A stretch of DNA of 64,000 nt from Diphasiastrum complanatum (Eukaryota > Streptophyta > Lycopodiopsida > Lycopodiales > Lycopodiaceae): assembly GCA_029204225.1 (NCBI GenBank), contig CM055104.1, forward strand, positions 52,880,294 through 52,944,293. Direction: 5' to 3'. The notes beneath the pieces were generated by a model. That model was not told the DNA's origin. It was given only the letters and a program-made list of their open reading frames with translations, and did no database searches. Shown one piece after another: positions 33,600-42,574 of the stretch (its first letter is position 1; each line of letters opens with the position of its first letter). The position numbers and the translations under genes were made by a program.

Positions 33600-34520
33600 C
33601 TATGACAAAATATATATTTATGTAATTAGTTATATATAGTTTCTCGCAATGCATGAATTAAAAAATAAAACAAAATAAGAGCAATTTGTCTATAACACAC
33701 ATGAAGCTAGCAAGCTTACCCAAACAACTTTGTGATGCTCACATCCGACCACCCGTAATTTAATTTGCAAGTTCAAAAGTAGCAAACAAGCTCACAACTT
33801 TGACATTTGTGCACCCTCTTACAAAGGAGTGGATGCCAAGCCACGCATAATCTCTTCTTCGCTTGTCAATGTGGCCTCGGGTGGGTTTGTGAAGGATGCA
33901 TCCATCGTGTTATCCATGTCCCCCTTGTGATCATGCGATGTGAATGGCACATCATCCTCGTGTGCTGTGTCTCCTCAGTGTATCTCCTTGGGACATATCT
34001 TTGTGCAAGTCCACTAGTGGTGTGTGCGAGAAAAGTGGTGGCTCTCGTGCGCTTGCACGTCTGAATCTTGCGGATTGCATTGCAACATCTAGTTGAATTC
34101 TTCGATAGTCCTGTGAGTGTAAGTCATCATCCTACACAATACAAGTGCAACAACAATCAAGAATAACAGAATATTTCTCCAATCAGAAAGGGCGCCAAAT
34201 AGGGTTTGGATGTGTTATAAAAGGATGTAACTCGTGGAGAGACACATCATCTCTCTTTTCTCTCTCATTTCATCATTATACATGGTCCTCTTTGGGTTCT
34301 ACTACTCATTGGTGCACTCTCATGATGTTATCTTGCAATTCTATGTGTAGAATGATGATTTATTGCTATTTTTGGCTCCACACATGTGAAATACAGTAGG
34401 GTATTATAATTGTACGGACAACAATCATATTTTATGTTTTGGTTCATGTTTGATCAGTATCTCTTAGACTTTGCATCTCATTTTGTATGTAGATGCTGAT
34501 TTTTCTACATTGGCAGGATT
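33600..34520. other. No recognised feature
   Basis: Short frames only. A TCCACACATGTGAAAT palindrome-like word lies at about 34,376-34,391. The segment ends at the copia-F insertion site. Confidence 0.4.
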
Positions 34521-35173
34521 TGTGAAAAACTCAGATCCAAAAGATGCTAAAGTTTCATAAAGATCTTGGCCATGGAAGTTATGCACATCTAGATTGAAAA
34601 AATGATAGAAATTGTGATGTTAAGCATACTAAACATCAACTAAACATCAAAATCTGATCATAAGCTTCCACAAACAGAAACTTGCTGTCCCTGTCCGTAC
34701 TTCAGAGCCTACAACCTGCATTTCACACGTGTGAAGCCATAGCAACAAAGAAATCACAATTCTAGTGGCTAGAATGCAAGATATGAACAAAAAAGTGAGA
34801 GAGAAGAAGATGGACCTTCAAAGAGCATAACATTCATTCAATAGAATGAAAATGAGATGTGTACATACTCGTGGAGATGGCTATTTATAGCAGCCATAGT
34901 GCCTCTTGGCCACTTGTCTTATGATAGGCTAAAATTGGGGTCCAATAGGATTCACCCATATACCTAGAAATTTGGTCAAATAGGAATGCACCAAATTATG
35001 AGCCAATAGAAGAGCTCCACACTCGACCTCCTCTAATTAATGTGACCTCAAAAGTAGTGTACACATACTTTGGGCCTCTACATACATGTATGAACCTATC
35101 TCTAACTTTTATTTGGCCATAGGCCTACAAAATCTCAAGTTAGGAAAATACTACTAGTTGACAATTTTTCACA
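34521..35173 (-). repeat. copia-F 3' LTR
   Basis: Same 653-bp sequence as 39,728-40,380. On the minus strand it holds the TATA-like CTATAAATAG at 34,881-34,890 and the palindrome TCACACGTGTGA at 34,723-34,734. Confidence 0.96.
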
Positions 35174-35630
35174 CTCCCTCTTCAACTAGTTTTAGCATAG
35201 ATTTAGAAAGTACACCAAGACTTGTTCTATGCTTGAAAAATAAGTCCTTTCCCAATGCTTTGGTAAAGATATCAGCCACACATTCCTTTGATGGGACATG
35301 TTCAAGCTTGATCTCTTTTGCCAACACTTGTTCTCTCACAAAATGGTAAGCCACCTCGATATGTTTGCTCCTTGCATGGAAAACCGGATTGCTTGCTAGA
35401 CTTTGGGCTGAAAGGTTGTCACAAAAGATGATTGGACTCTCTGAAAAATCCAGCAAATGAAGCTCCATAATCATCCTCTTGATCCACACCATCTCCTTTG
35501 TGCATGATGTCAAAGCTTTGTACTCGGCCTCACTAGAAGAAAGTGATATAGTTGCTTGTTTCTTCGACATCCATGAGATAGCTCCATCACCTATGAAAAT
35601 AGCATGTGCATTTATGGATTTTCTATCCAT
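35169..35630 (-). CDS. copia-F RNase H end, out of frame with gag-pol
   Basis: From about 35,630 leftwards this frame carries the copia RNase H: SLSSSEAEYKALTSCTKEMV, IIFCDNLSAQSLASNPVFHA, RSKHIEVAYHFVREQVL and a VADIFTKALG end. The first Asp motif (Ser-Asp-Ser-Asp-Phe-Ala-Gly-Asp) is read only if the frame of the main gag-pol ORF shifts by one base near 35,657-35,666, beside a run of five A. Its stop falls inside the LTR start, which is usual. Without the shift the element makes no RNase H end. Confidence 0.88.
   Translation of the reverse strand: MDRKSINAHAIFIGDGAISWMSKKQATISLSSSEAEYKALTSCTKEMVWIKRMIMELHLLDFSESPIIFCDNLSAQSLASNPVFHARSKHIEVAYHFVREQVLAKEIKLEHVPSKECVADIFTKALGKDLFFKHRTSLGVLSKSMLKLVEEGV
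35174..35183 (-). promoter_or_regulatory. copia-F polypurine tract
   Basis: On the minus strand GAAGAGGGAG lies directly before the 3' LTR start TGTGAAAAATTG. It would prime plus-strand DNA synthesis. Confidence 0.85.
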
Positions 35631-38600
35631 AAGGTCTCCTGCAAAATCTGAATCTGAAAAACAAATAAGTTAGGTGATGAGCCTCTATAAACAATGCCAA
35701 AATCTTTTGTTCCCGAGATGTATCTCAAGATCCTCTTTCCTAGTTTCCAATGTTCTATGCTAGGATCTTGCATGAATTGGCTTAATCTACCAACACAATA
35801 AGATAAATCAGGTCTTGTGATGGTTAGATATATAAGAGAACCTATTAGCTTCCTATAGAGAGTAATGTCCTCGAAGGATCTTTCATTACCTCTTATAGTT
35901 AGCTTTACATGTGATTCCATAGGTGTATCAATAGGATTTGCATCTACCATATGAAATCTATTGAGAATAGAAATAGCATACTTCTCTTGTGAAATAAAAG
36001 TGATTTGAGAAGTTCTAATTACTTCTATTCCTAAGATATAGCTCAAAAGACCAAGATCATGCACTTCAAATTCCTTTTTTAGTGCTTTCTTGATATCTTC
36101 TATATCTTCCTTGTTCCCTCCACTTAAAATAATGTCATCCACATAAATTAGAAGGATTGTAACATCATTAGCACTAATTCTAAAGTAAAGTGAATGATCA
36201 TACTCACTCATAGTGAAGTTTTGAGAAAGTAGAAAAGAGTTAAGCCTAGCATACCAACTCCTTGGTGCTTGCTTAAGACCATACAAACTTTTTTGTAGAA
36301 AACACACATGATTAGGCTTGCTATGAGAAACATAGCTCTCGGGTTGCTCCATGTAGACTTCCTCTTCAAGATCACCATTCAAGAAAGCATTAGAAATGTC
36401 TAATTGCCAAAGATCCCATCCATAAAGAGTTGCAAGGGAAATGATTACTCTTATGCTCACCATCTTTGCCACGGGTGCAAAGGTTTCCTCATAGTCAATG
36501 CCATGCTCTTGAGCATAACCTTTAGCCACCAACCTTGCCTTCAACTTGTTGATAGATCCATCTTGATTTGTCTTTACCTTGAAGATCCATTTGCATCCAA
36601 TTGCACTTTTGCCCTTTGGAAGCTCCACCAATCTCCATGTGTTGTTCTTCATAAGTGCTTCAAACTCAAGATCCATTGCTTGGATCCATTCCTCTTTTTG
36701 CCTTGCTTCATCTACACATGAAGGTACATCAAAAGAAGTTAGGAAGGCATAGTTGGATCCATCCACCACTTGCTTACCTTTGCCATCATAAGTGAGCCTT
36801 GAGGGTTTCACTTTATGCCTTGGAGTTCTCCTTGGAATTTGACTTGAAGAGGCTTCTTCAACATCCACATCCAATGTGTCATCAACTCCATTGTCATCAA
36901 GCACATTAGTTGCAACAACACCATCATCACTTGAAACAACTTTTGGAATGTTACCTTCATCAAAAATGACATCCCTACTTGTGAACACTTTCTTGATTGA
37001 AGGAACATAAATCCTATATGCTTTGCTTACTTCACTATAACCAACAAAAATGCCCTTTCTTGAAGATGGATCCTCCTTAGTTCTATCATCAAGAGTAATG
37101 TTGAAGTAGCAAATGCATCCAAAAGTTCTTAGAAACTTGACATTAGGCTTCGTACCAAACAAAGCTTCAAAAGGGGTTTTTCCTTCCAATACAACACTTG
37201 GCCATCTATTGCATAGGAAATTTGCACACAACAAAGCATCACTCCAAAAAGGTTTAGGAAGATTAGCATTCAATCTCATTGCCTTTGCACTCTCACACAA
37301 GGTTCTATTCTTCCTCTCGGCCACTCCATTTTGTTGTGGTGTTCTTGGACATGTGTACTCCCTCTTGATCCCATGCTCATCGCAAAAGGCTTTGAATTTG
37401 TTAGAAATGTATTCACCACCATTGTCGCTCCTCAAGCATTTGATTTTGGTTGTAAATTGAGTCTCAATAGCAACTTTGAACTTGACAAACACATCAAACA
37501 CCTCATCCTTGCTCTTTAGTAGATAAACCCAACAAAATCTACTAAAATCATCAATGAAAGTTACATACATCTTAGCACCTCCATTGCTAATTGTAGTAAC
37601 ACCATGAATATCCGAATGCAAGAGAGAAAAAGGCATCTTAGATCTAGATATAGATCTAGTATATGGCAATCTATGTGATTTAGACAAAGCACATTCTTCA
37701 CAAACATGATTCAAGCAAGTAAGAGACTTGGGAAGTCCCCTTACTACCTCCTTTTTGGCTATTACCTCCAAGGCCTTGTAGTTGAGATGTCCCATCCTTT
37801 TATGCCATACCTCTTGAATTGACATTTGTTCATTTGCCATGCATCCAACTTGGTTAGCAACAACACATGCATCAAGCTTGAACAATTTCCCTTGCCTTTT
37901 CCCTTTTGCAATGATACTACACCCCTTTTTGATCAAGCAAGCATCACCATCAAACTCAACTTTGAATCCTTTGTCAAGCATTTGGCTTACACTAAGTAAG
38001 TTCTTGGTAATGGATGGAATGAGCAAAACATCTTTCAATTCTATATTCCTATTTGTAGAAAGTGAAATAGGAATTGTGCCAATCCCCTTGATTGCACACT
38101 CACCATCATTTGCGGTATAGATTACCTTCCTATCACCATCAAATGCCATTAAAGATGAAAAATACTCTTTATGATATGTCATATGAGAAGTGGCTCCACT
38201 ATCAATCCACCAAGGATCAATGTCTCCATGATTAGCCAACAAGCAAGATGACATAACAAAAGCATCATTTGAAAGAAGCTCATCCCCACCCTCATCAATA
38301 GTTAGATTGGTTTGCTTTTCCCCTTGATCCCTCTTTTTCTTAAAACAATCACTAGCAAAATGCCCTTTGACTCCACAATAGAAACATTTTAGCTTAGATC
38401 TATCCTTCTTTTTGCCAAAAGTAGAGTGCTCACCTTGGTCTTGCCCTTTAGACCAATTGCTTTTACCTTTGCCCTTGAACTTGCCTTTAGAGAACATTGC
38501 CTCCTCTTCTCCTCCTTGAGATGTAGAAGATGCTCCCACTCTTGCTTGCAACCTGAATTCTTCAGCCAACAAGACCTCTTGCAAGTCTCCAACACTTGGT

Positions 38601-39118
38601 AAACATTTTTGGATAGCATAACTTTGAACAAGATTAGCATGATCATCCAACAAGCCATTGAGAATCACTTGAACAAGCTCCTCATTATTTATGCCATCAT
38701 TAATGCATGCTAACTCATCATTCAATGCTTTAACTCTCAAAACAAAAGCATGTCCATTCTCACTCTTCTTTTGCATACAAGAAAAGATTTGCCTTCTTAA
38801 AGTCAACACTCTAGAAGTAGACTTGGATTCATAAACCTTCTTCAAGGCTTCCCAAGCTTCACTAGATGATGTGCACTTACCAACCTCTTTGATAAGCTCA
38901 TTTGTCACATTCATCTTGATCATGTGAAGGGCTTTCTTTGCCCTCTTGTCATACCTCAATTGTTCTTGAGGTGCCAAAGGTCTCTCCTCCACACCTACAA
39001 CAATATCCATCAACTCATTCATCTCAAGCAAAGACTCCATCCTTACTTTCCAAGTAGAATAGTTGAGGGAGGTAAGCCTATCATTGCTTTCCAACATGTA
39101 GCCTCCATTTGTAGCCAT
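35612..39118 (-). CDS. copia-F gag-pol polyprotein (frameshifted before RNase H end)
   Basis: An open frame of 1,168 codons from ATG at 39,118. Gag (residues about 1-190, UBN2-like), then a CCHC zinc knuckle CFYCGVKGHFASDC (about 245), aspartic protease WWIDSGATSHMT (about 303), pre-integrase EVWHKRMGHLNYKAL, integrase with HSDIHG, TFIDDFSRFCWVYLL, RSDNGGEYISNKF and TPQQNGVAERKNRTL supplying the D,D,E triad, and reverse transcriptase with LDISNAFLNGDLEEEVYMEQ, LYGLKQAPRSWYARLNSF and catalytic Tyr-Val-Asp-Asp at 36,134-36,145. It would copy and insert the element. Gag and pol are in one frame, as in most plant copia elements. The frame runs off at RNase H through a single-base shift. The GTSH-like protease and RT motifs are all intact. 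Confidence 0.96.
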   Translation of the reverse strand: MATNGGYMLESNDRLTSLNYSTWKVRMESLLEMNELMDIVVGVEERPLAPQEQLRYDKRAKKALHMIKMNVTNELIKEVGKCTSSSEAWEALKKVYESKSTSRVLTLRRQIFSCMQKKSENGHAFVLRVKALNDELACINDGINNEELVQVILNGLLDDHANLVQSYAIQKCLPSVGDLQEVLLAEEFRLQARVGASSTSQGGEEEAMFSKGKFKGKGKSNWSKGQDQGEHSTFGKKKDRSKLKCFYCGVKGHFASDCFKKKRDQGEKQTNLTIDEGGDELLSNDAFVMSSCLLANHGDIDPWWIDSGATSHMTYHKEYFSSLMAFDGDRKVIYTANDGECAIKGIGTIPISLSTNRNIELKDVLLIPSITKNLLSVSQMLDKGFKVEFDGDACLIKKGCSIIAKGKRQGKLFKLDACVVANQVGCMANEQMSIQEVWHKRMGHLNYKALEVIAKKEVVRGLPKSLTCLNHVCEECALSKSHRLPYTRSISRSKMPFSLLHSDIHGVTTISNGGAKMYVTFIDDFSRFCWVYLLKSKDEVFDVFVKFKVAIETQFTTKIKCLRSDNGGEYISNKFKAFCDEHGIKREYTCPRTPQQNGVAERKNRTLCESAKAMRLNANLPKPFWSDALLCANFLCNRWPSVVLEGKTPFEALFGTKPNVKFLRTFGCICYFNITLDDRTKEDPSSRKGIFVGYSEVSKAYRIYVPSIKKVFTSRDVIFDEGNIPKVVSSDDGVVATNVLDDNGVDDTLDVDVEEASSSQIPRRTPRHKVKPSRLTYDGKGKQVVDGSNYAFLTSFDVPSCVDEARQKEEWIQAMDLEFEALMKNNTWRLVELPKGKSAIGCKWIFKVKTNQDGSINKLKARLVAKGYAQEHGIDYEETFAPVAKMVSIRVIISLATLYGWDLWQLDISNAFLNGDLEEEVYMEQPESYVSHSKPNHVCFLQKSLYGLKQAPRSWYARLNSFLLSQNFTMSEYDHSLYFRISANDVTILLIYVDDIILSGGNKEDIEDIKKALKKEFEVHDLGLLSYILGIEVIRTSQITFISQEKYAISILNRFHMVDANPIDTPMESHVKLTIRGNERSFEDITLYRKLIGSLIYLTITRPDLSYCVGRLSQFMQDPSIEHWKLGKRILRYISGTKDFGIVYRGSSPNLFVFQIQILQETLWIENP

Positions 39119-39715
39119 GTTGCAATGATTGATCTCTGATCTTTGACCTGTTCCAATGCACTAAGCACTCTCTTGAATCAACAAATGAAACACAAGAAGA
39201 AATCACAAAGATTTGGAACCTAAAACCTTACTTTTTCTCTCTTTTCCTCACTTTTTCCTTAATTTTAGCCACTAGTTTTATGATTTCTTGATCAAACCAA
39301 GACCAAACCTCAATATACTTGCTTTTCCCTCACTCCTAAGATTGAAATACACTCTTGAATCATTCAGCAAACTGAAAATCAGAGGGTTACATCAATTTTG
39401 AAGTTTTTGACATGAAGAAGCAAGAAATTGAATCAAAAAACTATATGCTAGAATGGAAAACTAATAGGATCTTGTTGGATCTTGCATCTCCCTCTTTCCA
39501 AAACAATTTTTGTCTCCTTATTCTGATAAGTACAGAGGGAATTCGCCCTACTTCAATTGAAATGCATACAAATGATGTTTTGATCACAAAGATCCAATTT
39601 CTACACATAAATCAACAAGATTTTTAGCTAGAAACTTGATTGGAATGCTACAAAAGCAAACTCGCCCACAAATCTCTTCTAAATCTGGCAAAACCTGCAC
39701 ATTTGGCCGCCTAAT

Positions 39716-39727
39716 GCTCTGATACCA
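39716..39727 (-). promoter_or_regulatory. copia-F primer-binding site
   Basis: TGGTATCAGAGC on the minus strand abuts the 5' LTR end. It is complementary to the 3' end of plant initiator tRNA-Met. Confidence 0.93.
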
Positions 39728-40380
39728 TGTGAAAAACTCAGATCCAAAAGATGCTAAAGTTTCATAAAGATCTTGGCCATGGAAGTTATGCACATCTAGA
39801 TTGAAAAAATGATAGAAATTGTGATGTTAAGCATACTAAACATCAACTAAACATCAAAATCTGATCATAAGCTTCCACAAACAGAAACTTGCTGTCCCTG
39901 TCCGTACTTCAGAGCCTACAACCTGCATTTCACACGTGTGAAGCCATAGCAACAAAGAAATCACAATTCTAGTGGCTAGAATGCAAGATATGAACAAAAA
40001 AGTGAGAGAGAAGAAGATGGACCTTCAAAGAGCATAACATTCATTCAATAGAATGAAAATGAGATGTGTACATACTCGTGGAGATGGCTATTTATAGCAG
40101 CCATAGTGCCTCTTGGCCACTTGTCTTATGATAGGCTAAAATTGGGGTCCAATAGGATTCACCCATATACCTAGAAATTTGGTCAAATAGGAATGCACCA
40201 AATTATGAGCCAATAGAAGAGCTCCACACTCGACCTCCTCTAATTAATGTGACCTCAAAAGTAGTGTACACATACTTTGGGCCTCTACATACATGTATGA
40301 ACCTATCTCTAACTTTTATTTGGCCATAGGCCTACAAAATCTCAAGTTAGGAAAATACTACTAGTTGACAATTTTTCACA
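39728..40380 (-). repeat. copia-F 5' LTR with promoter
   Basis: The promoter copy of the LTR. The minus strand TATA-like CTATAAATAG is at 40,088-40,097, so transcription would start about 30 bp to its left. The TCACACGTGTGA palindrome lies 157 bp nearer the 5' leader. Confidence 0.93.
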
Positions 40381-40628
40381 GGATTGATGGTTTGCTCCTT
40401 ATTGTAACCAAAGATCAGGGACATGGATTGGATCTTGAATGATCTGAAATCCTTCACAATTCTCAACAATCATGGATCATGATCAATAATGCAAATATGC
40501 ATAAACACGCTTATGAATGGAATTGACATTAAATGCATCATTACATGGCTAGCCTCGCCCTTCAGTTATCCCAAACCAATGAAAATTGACATCTGAATAT
40601 TGTTCTACTTATGTGTCCAATTGCACGA

Positions 40629-40655
40629 GGGGGGGGGGGGGGGGGGGGGGGGGGG
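40629..40655. repeat. Run of 27 G
   Basis: An unbroken G homopolymer between CACGA and CTAAGG. Its length is unusual for an AT-rich plant region and it could form G-quadruplexes. Its exact length is uncertain because homopolymers are prone to sequencing error. Confidence 0.9.
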
Positions 40656-42100
40656 CTAAGGGGTTCAAGGTTCCGTACTCCTAAACTAAAGAAAACAACA
40701 TGGATCTGCATGATCTGCTTGGTAAGAATCTAATTTTGTACAATCAATTGCAAAAGAGTACGTCATTGAGGAGTTCAAGGTAATTTTGATCAATTCTTCT
40801 TTGCTTTTGGATATTTGTACGTAGAAAGTTCTCGCCAGTTTCTTTACTATACTATATTGTCAATTTTTCTGATTTCTGGAAATAGGTCTGAACCGGGTTT
40901 CTATAAGAACTGTCGGTTCCTATACCAGGTTCCCAATATATACTATTTTTATAGAAATTAATAAAAAATCATTTCAAAAACAATTATTGTGTACTATGTT
41001 AAAATTCGATCACATTATTTATCAAAAGACACATGGAAGCCACATACAAAAAGGTGTAAGCGCACAAAATTTGAGCATTCCTCCACTTATCAATTACTCT
41101 TTAAAATCTCACACTCTTCGATGCCTATGATATTTCAGTTGTGCAAAAAAAAACACACTTCATAGCTAAACAACTCTAATAAATAAACACTCTAAAAATA
41201 TGACTTGTATAAAAGCCGCTGAAAAAAAGTCTTGTTGCACATTGTCTTTAGTTTTTAACATTCCACTTATCAACTAACTACCCATCAACAAAAAGAATGA
41301 CCTTGAAAAAAGTCTTGTTACAATAGTGTCTATCTTAACATCCTCGGTCTCATCCTACTCATGAATAAAAAGTCACTTGATAAAAGCCCTTAATGAATGT
41401 TAGTTTCTGTAGGGTGAATTGATACTCGGGTTATCCCTCCCTCCAAGGCTCAAAGGGACCCGACGGTTCTCGGGTTCTTACAAAAGAGCATAACCGTCGG
41501 TTCTACACGTAAGCCGGTTCTTGAGATATTGTGTACCCGCCGGTTAGGGTCTTTAGAACCACGCTGATAAGAGGGCTGAGAATCAAAAATAAAAAATTGT
41601 TACCCGGCCCCGGACATATGTAAATGGATGCCTTGGAAAATTACAGTTTTGCAAATTCCCTACTTTTGATAACAGTCAAATTTCAGAATTTTGGGTAGTT
41701 GGATGCCCAAGAATAGTGGTTGGATGCCAAATACATCAATGATTGGACACTTATGACATTGTTTAAGCAGATGATCAATACAATTTAGCAGATAAAAAAT
41801 TGTGTCGTCCAGTGCACTATATATTTTTTGACAAGGCTTGGGAATATAACGGCCAGCAATCTTTCAAAATTGTGTGATTTTAGAATGCATCAATTTTGAG
41901 TTGATTTTAGCATTTAGTTGAGGAGGCCTCGGAATGGACCTCGGAATAGACCACAGAATACTGACTAATTCTAATTTAGTCAGGGCCTTGAAATAGCCCT
42001 CGGAATACTAAAGCTATTGTGAGGTGTATACCGAAGCTCAGACAGATTTGCAAATTTTGAAAAGACTGACCATTGCCACGACATTTTAGAAGAGAGAAGA
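40656..42100. other. No gene; AACCGG/CGGTTC-rich part at 40,880-41,570
   Basis: GAACCGGGTT, GTCGGTTC, GACGGTTC and GCCGGTTC recur on both sides of a 500-bp AT-rich core, suggesting the remains of a small DNA transposon. I could not pair terminal inverted repeats or a target duplication. The 41,570-42,100 part shows several CTCGGAAT repeats (41,935-42,010) and no coding sequence. Confidence 0.3.
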
Positions 42101-42107
42101 GGAGTGA

Positions 42108-42386
42108 GTGATGGAATCAAGGGACGTACTTGCTGCCTTTGTCTTCTCCCTACTAGTTCCATGTGAAGATAGTGCCATGTTCCAGTTATACACACAGGCA
42201 GAGATGTTCTTCCAGCTGCTCGAGTTCAAAAATCCTAATTGGAAGGGACATCAGAGCCTCTACCTGATGTACCAAGCTTATGAAAGCTTTGTAGACGAAC
42301 ATCGAGTTAAGCTTTCAAGAGAGAGCTTTGTTGATCGCTCACATACGAGAAGGGAGAAGCAAATGGCAAGAGGAGAAAGGAATTGA
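42108..42386 (+). other. Hypothetical open frame, 92 codons
   Basis: MESRDVLAAFVFSLLVPCED followed by FQLYTQAEMFFQLLEFKNPN and WKGHQSLYLMYQAYESF reads like a protein with Trp, Tyr and Phe content, then ends in a basic stretch. No family is recognised. It could be one exon of a host gene or a chance frame. No splice partners could be assigned. Confidence 0.2.
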
Positions 42387-42516
42387 AGGTGGAAAGAATG
42401 GGTGGATCGTGAAATTGATGGTGGCAATTCAAATGCATGAAAGTAGTGGTAGGTTGGATTGGGTGGAGGGGAAGCACGAGTGAATTGGTAAGGTAAGGAG
42501 AGAGAAAAAGAGACAG

Positions 42517-42518
<2 letters not shown>

Positions 42519-42572
<54 letters not shown>
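42519..42572. repeat. (AG)27 microsatellite
   Basis: Pure AG run of 54 bp, preceded by an impure purine-rich stretch from about 42,490. Confidence 0.97.

Positions 42573-42574
<2 letters not shown>

Larger units (their letters stand above)
34521..40380 (-). mobile_element. copia-F: near-intact, young Ty1/copia retrotransposon
   Basis: A complete element of 5,860 bp. Two 653-bp LTRs (34,521-35,173 and 39,728-40,380) start TGTGAAAAA and end TTTTTCACA; reading them side by side I found no difference. GGATT flanks both outer ends (34,516-34,520 and 40,381-40,385), the 5-bp target duplication. A tRNA-Met primer-binding site, a polypurine tract and one gag-pol frame with all domains in copia order (protease, integrase, RT, RNase H) are present. 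The only visible lesion is a frameshift at the RT/RNase H boundary. Identical LTRs imply a recent insertion. Confidence 0.96.

Noticed and set aside
32894-33625. Plus-strand frames of 104-130 codons in the 270-bp duplication
   Set aside because: Parallel frames arise simply because the DNA is duplicated. No family is recognised on either strand.
33807-34064. 85-codon plus-strand frame rich in Cys and Val
   Set aside because: No conserved pattern, start context or partner exons; most likely chance.
36404-38120. Plus-strand frames of 62-115 codons across copia-F
   Set aside because: They are antisense shadows of the intact gag-pol frame.
39716-39727. tRNA-Met-like sequence
   Set aside because: It is a 12-base primer-binding site, not a tRNA gene. 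The same holds for the other TGGTATCAGAGC sites.
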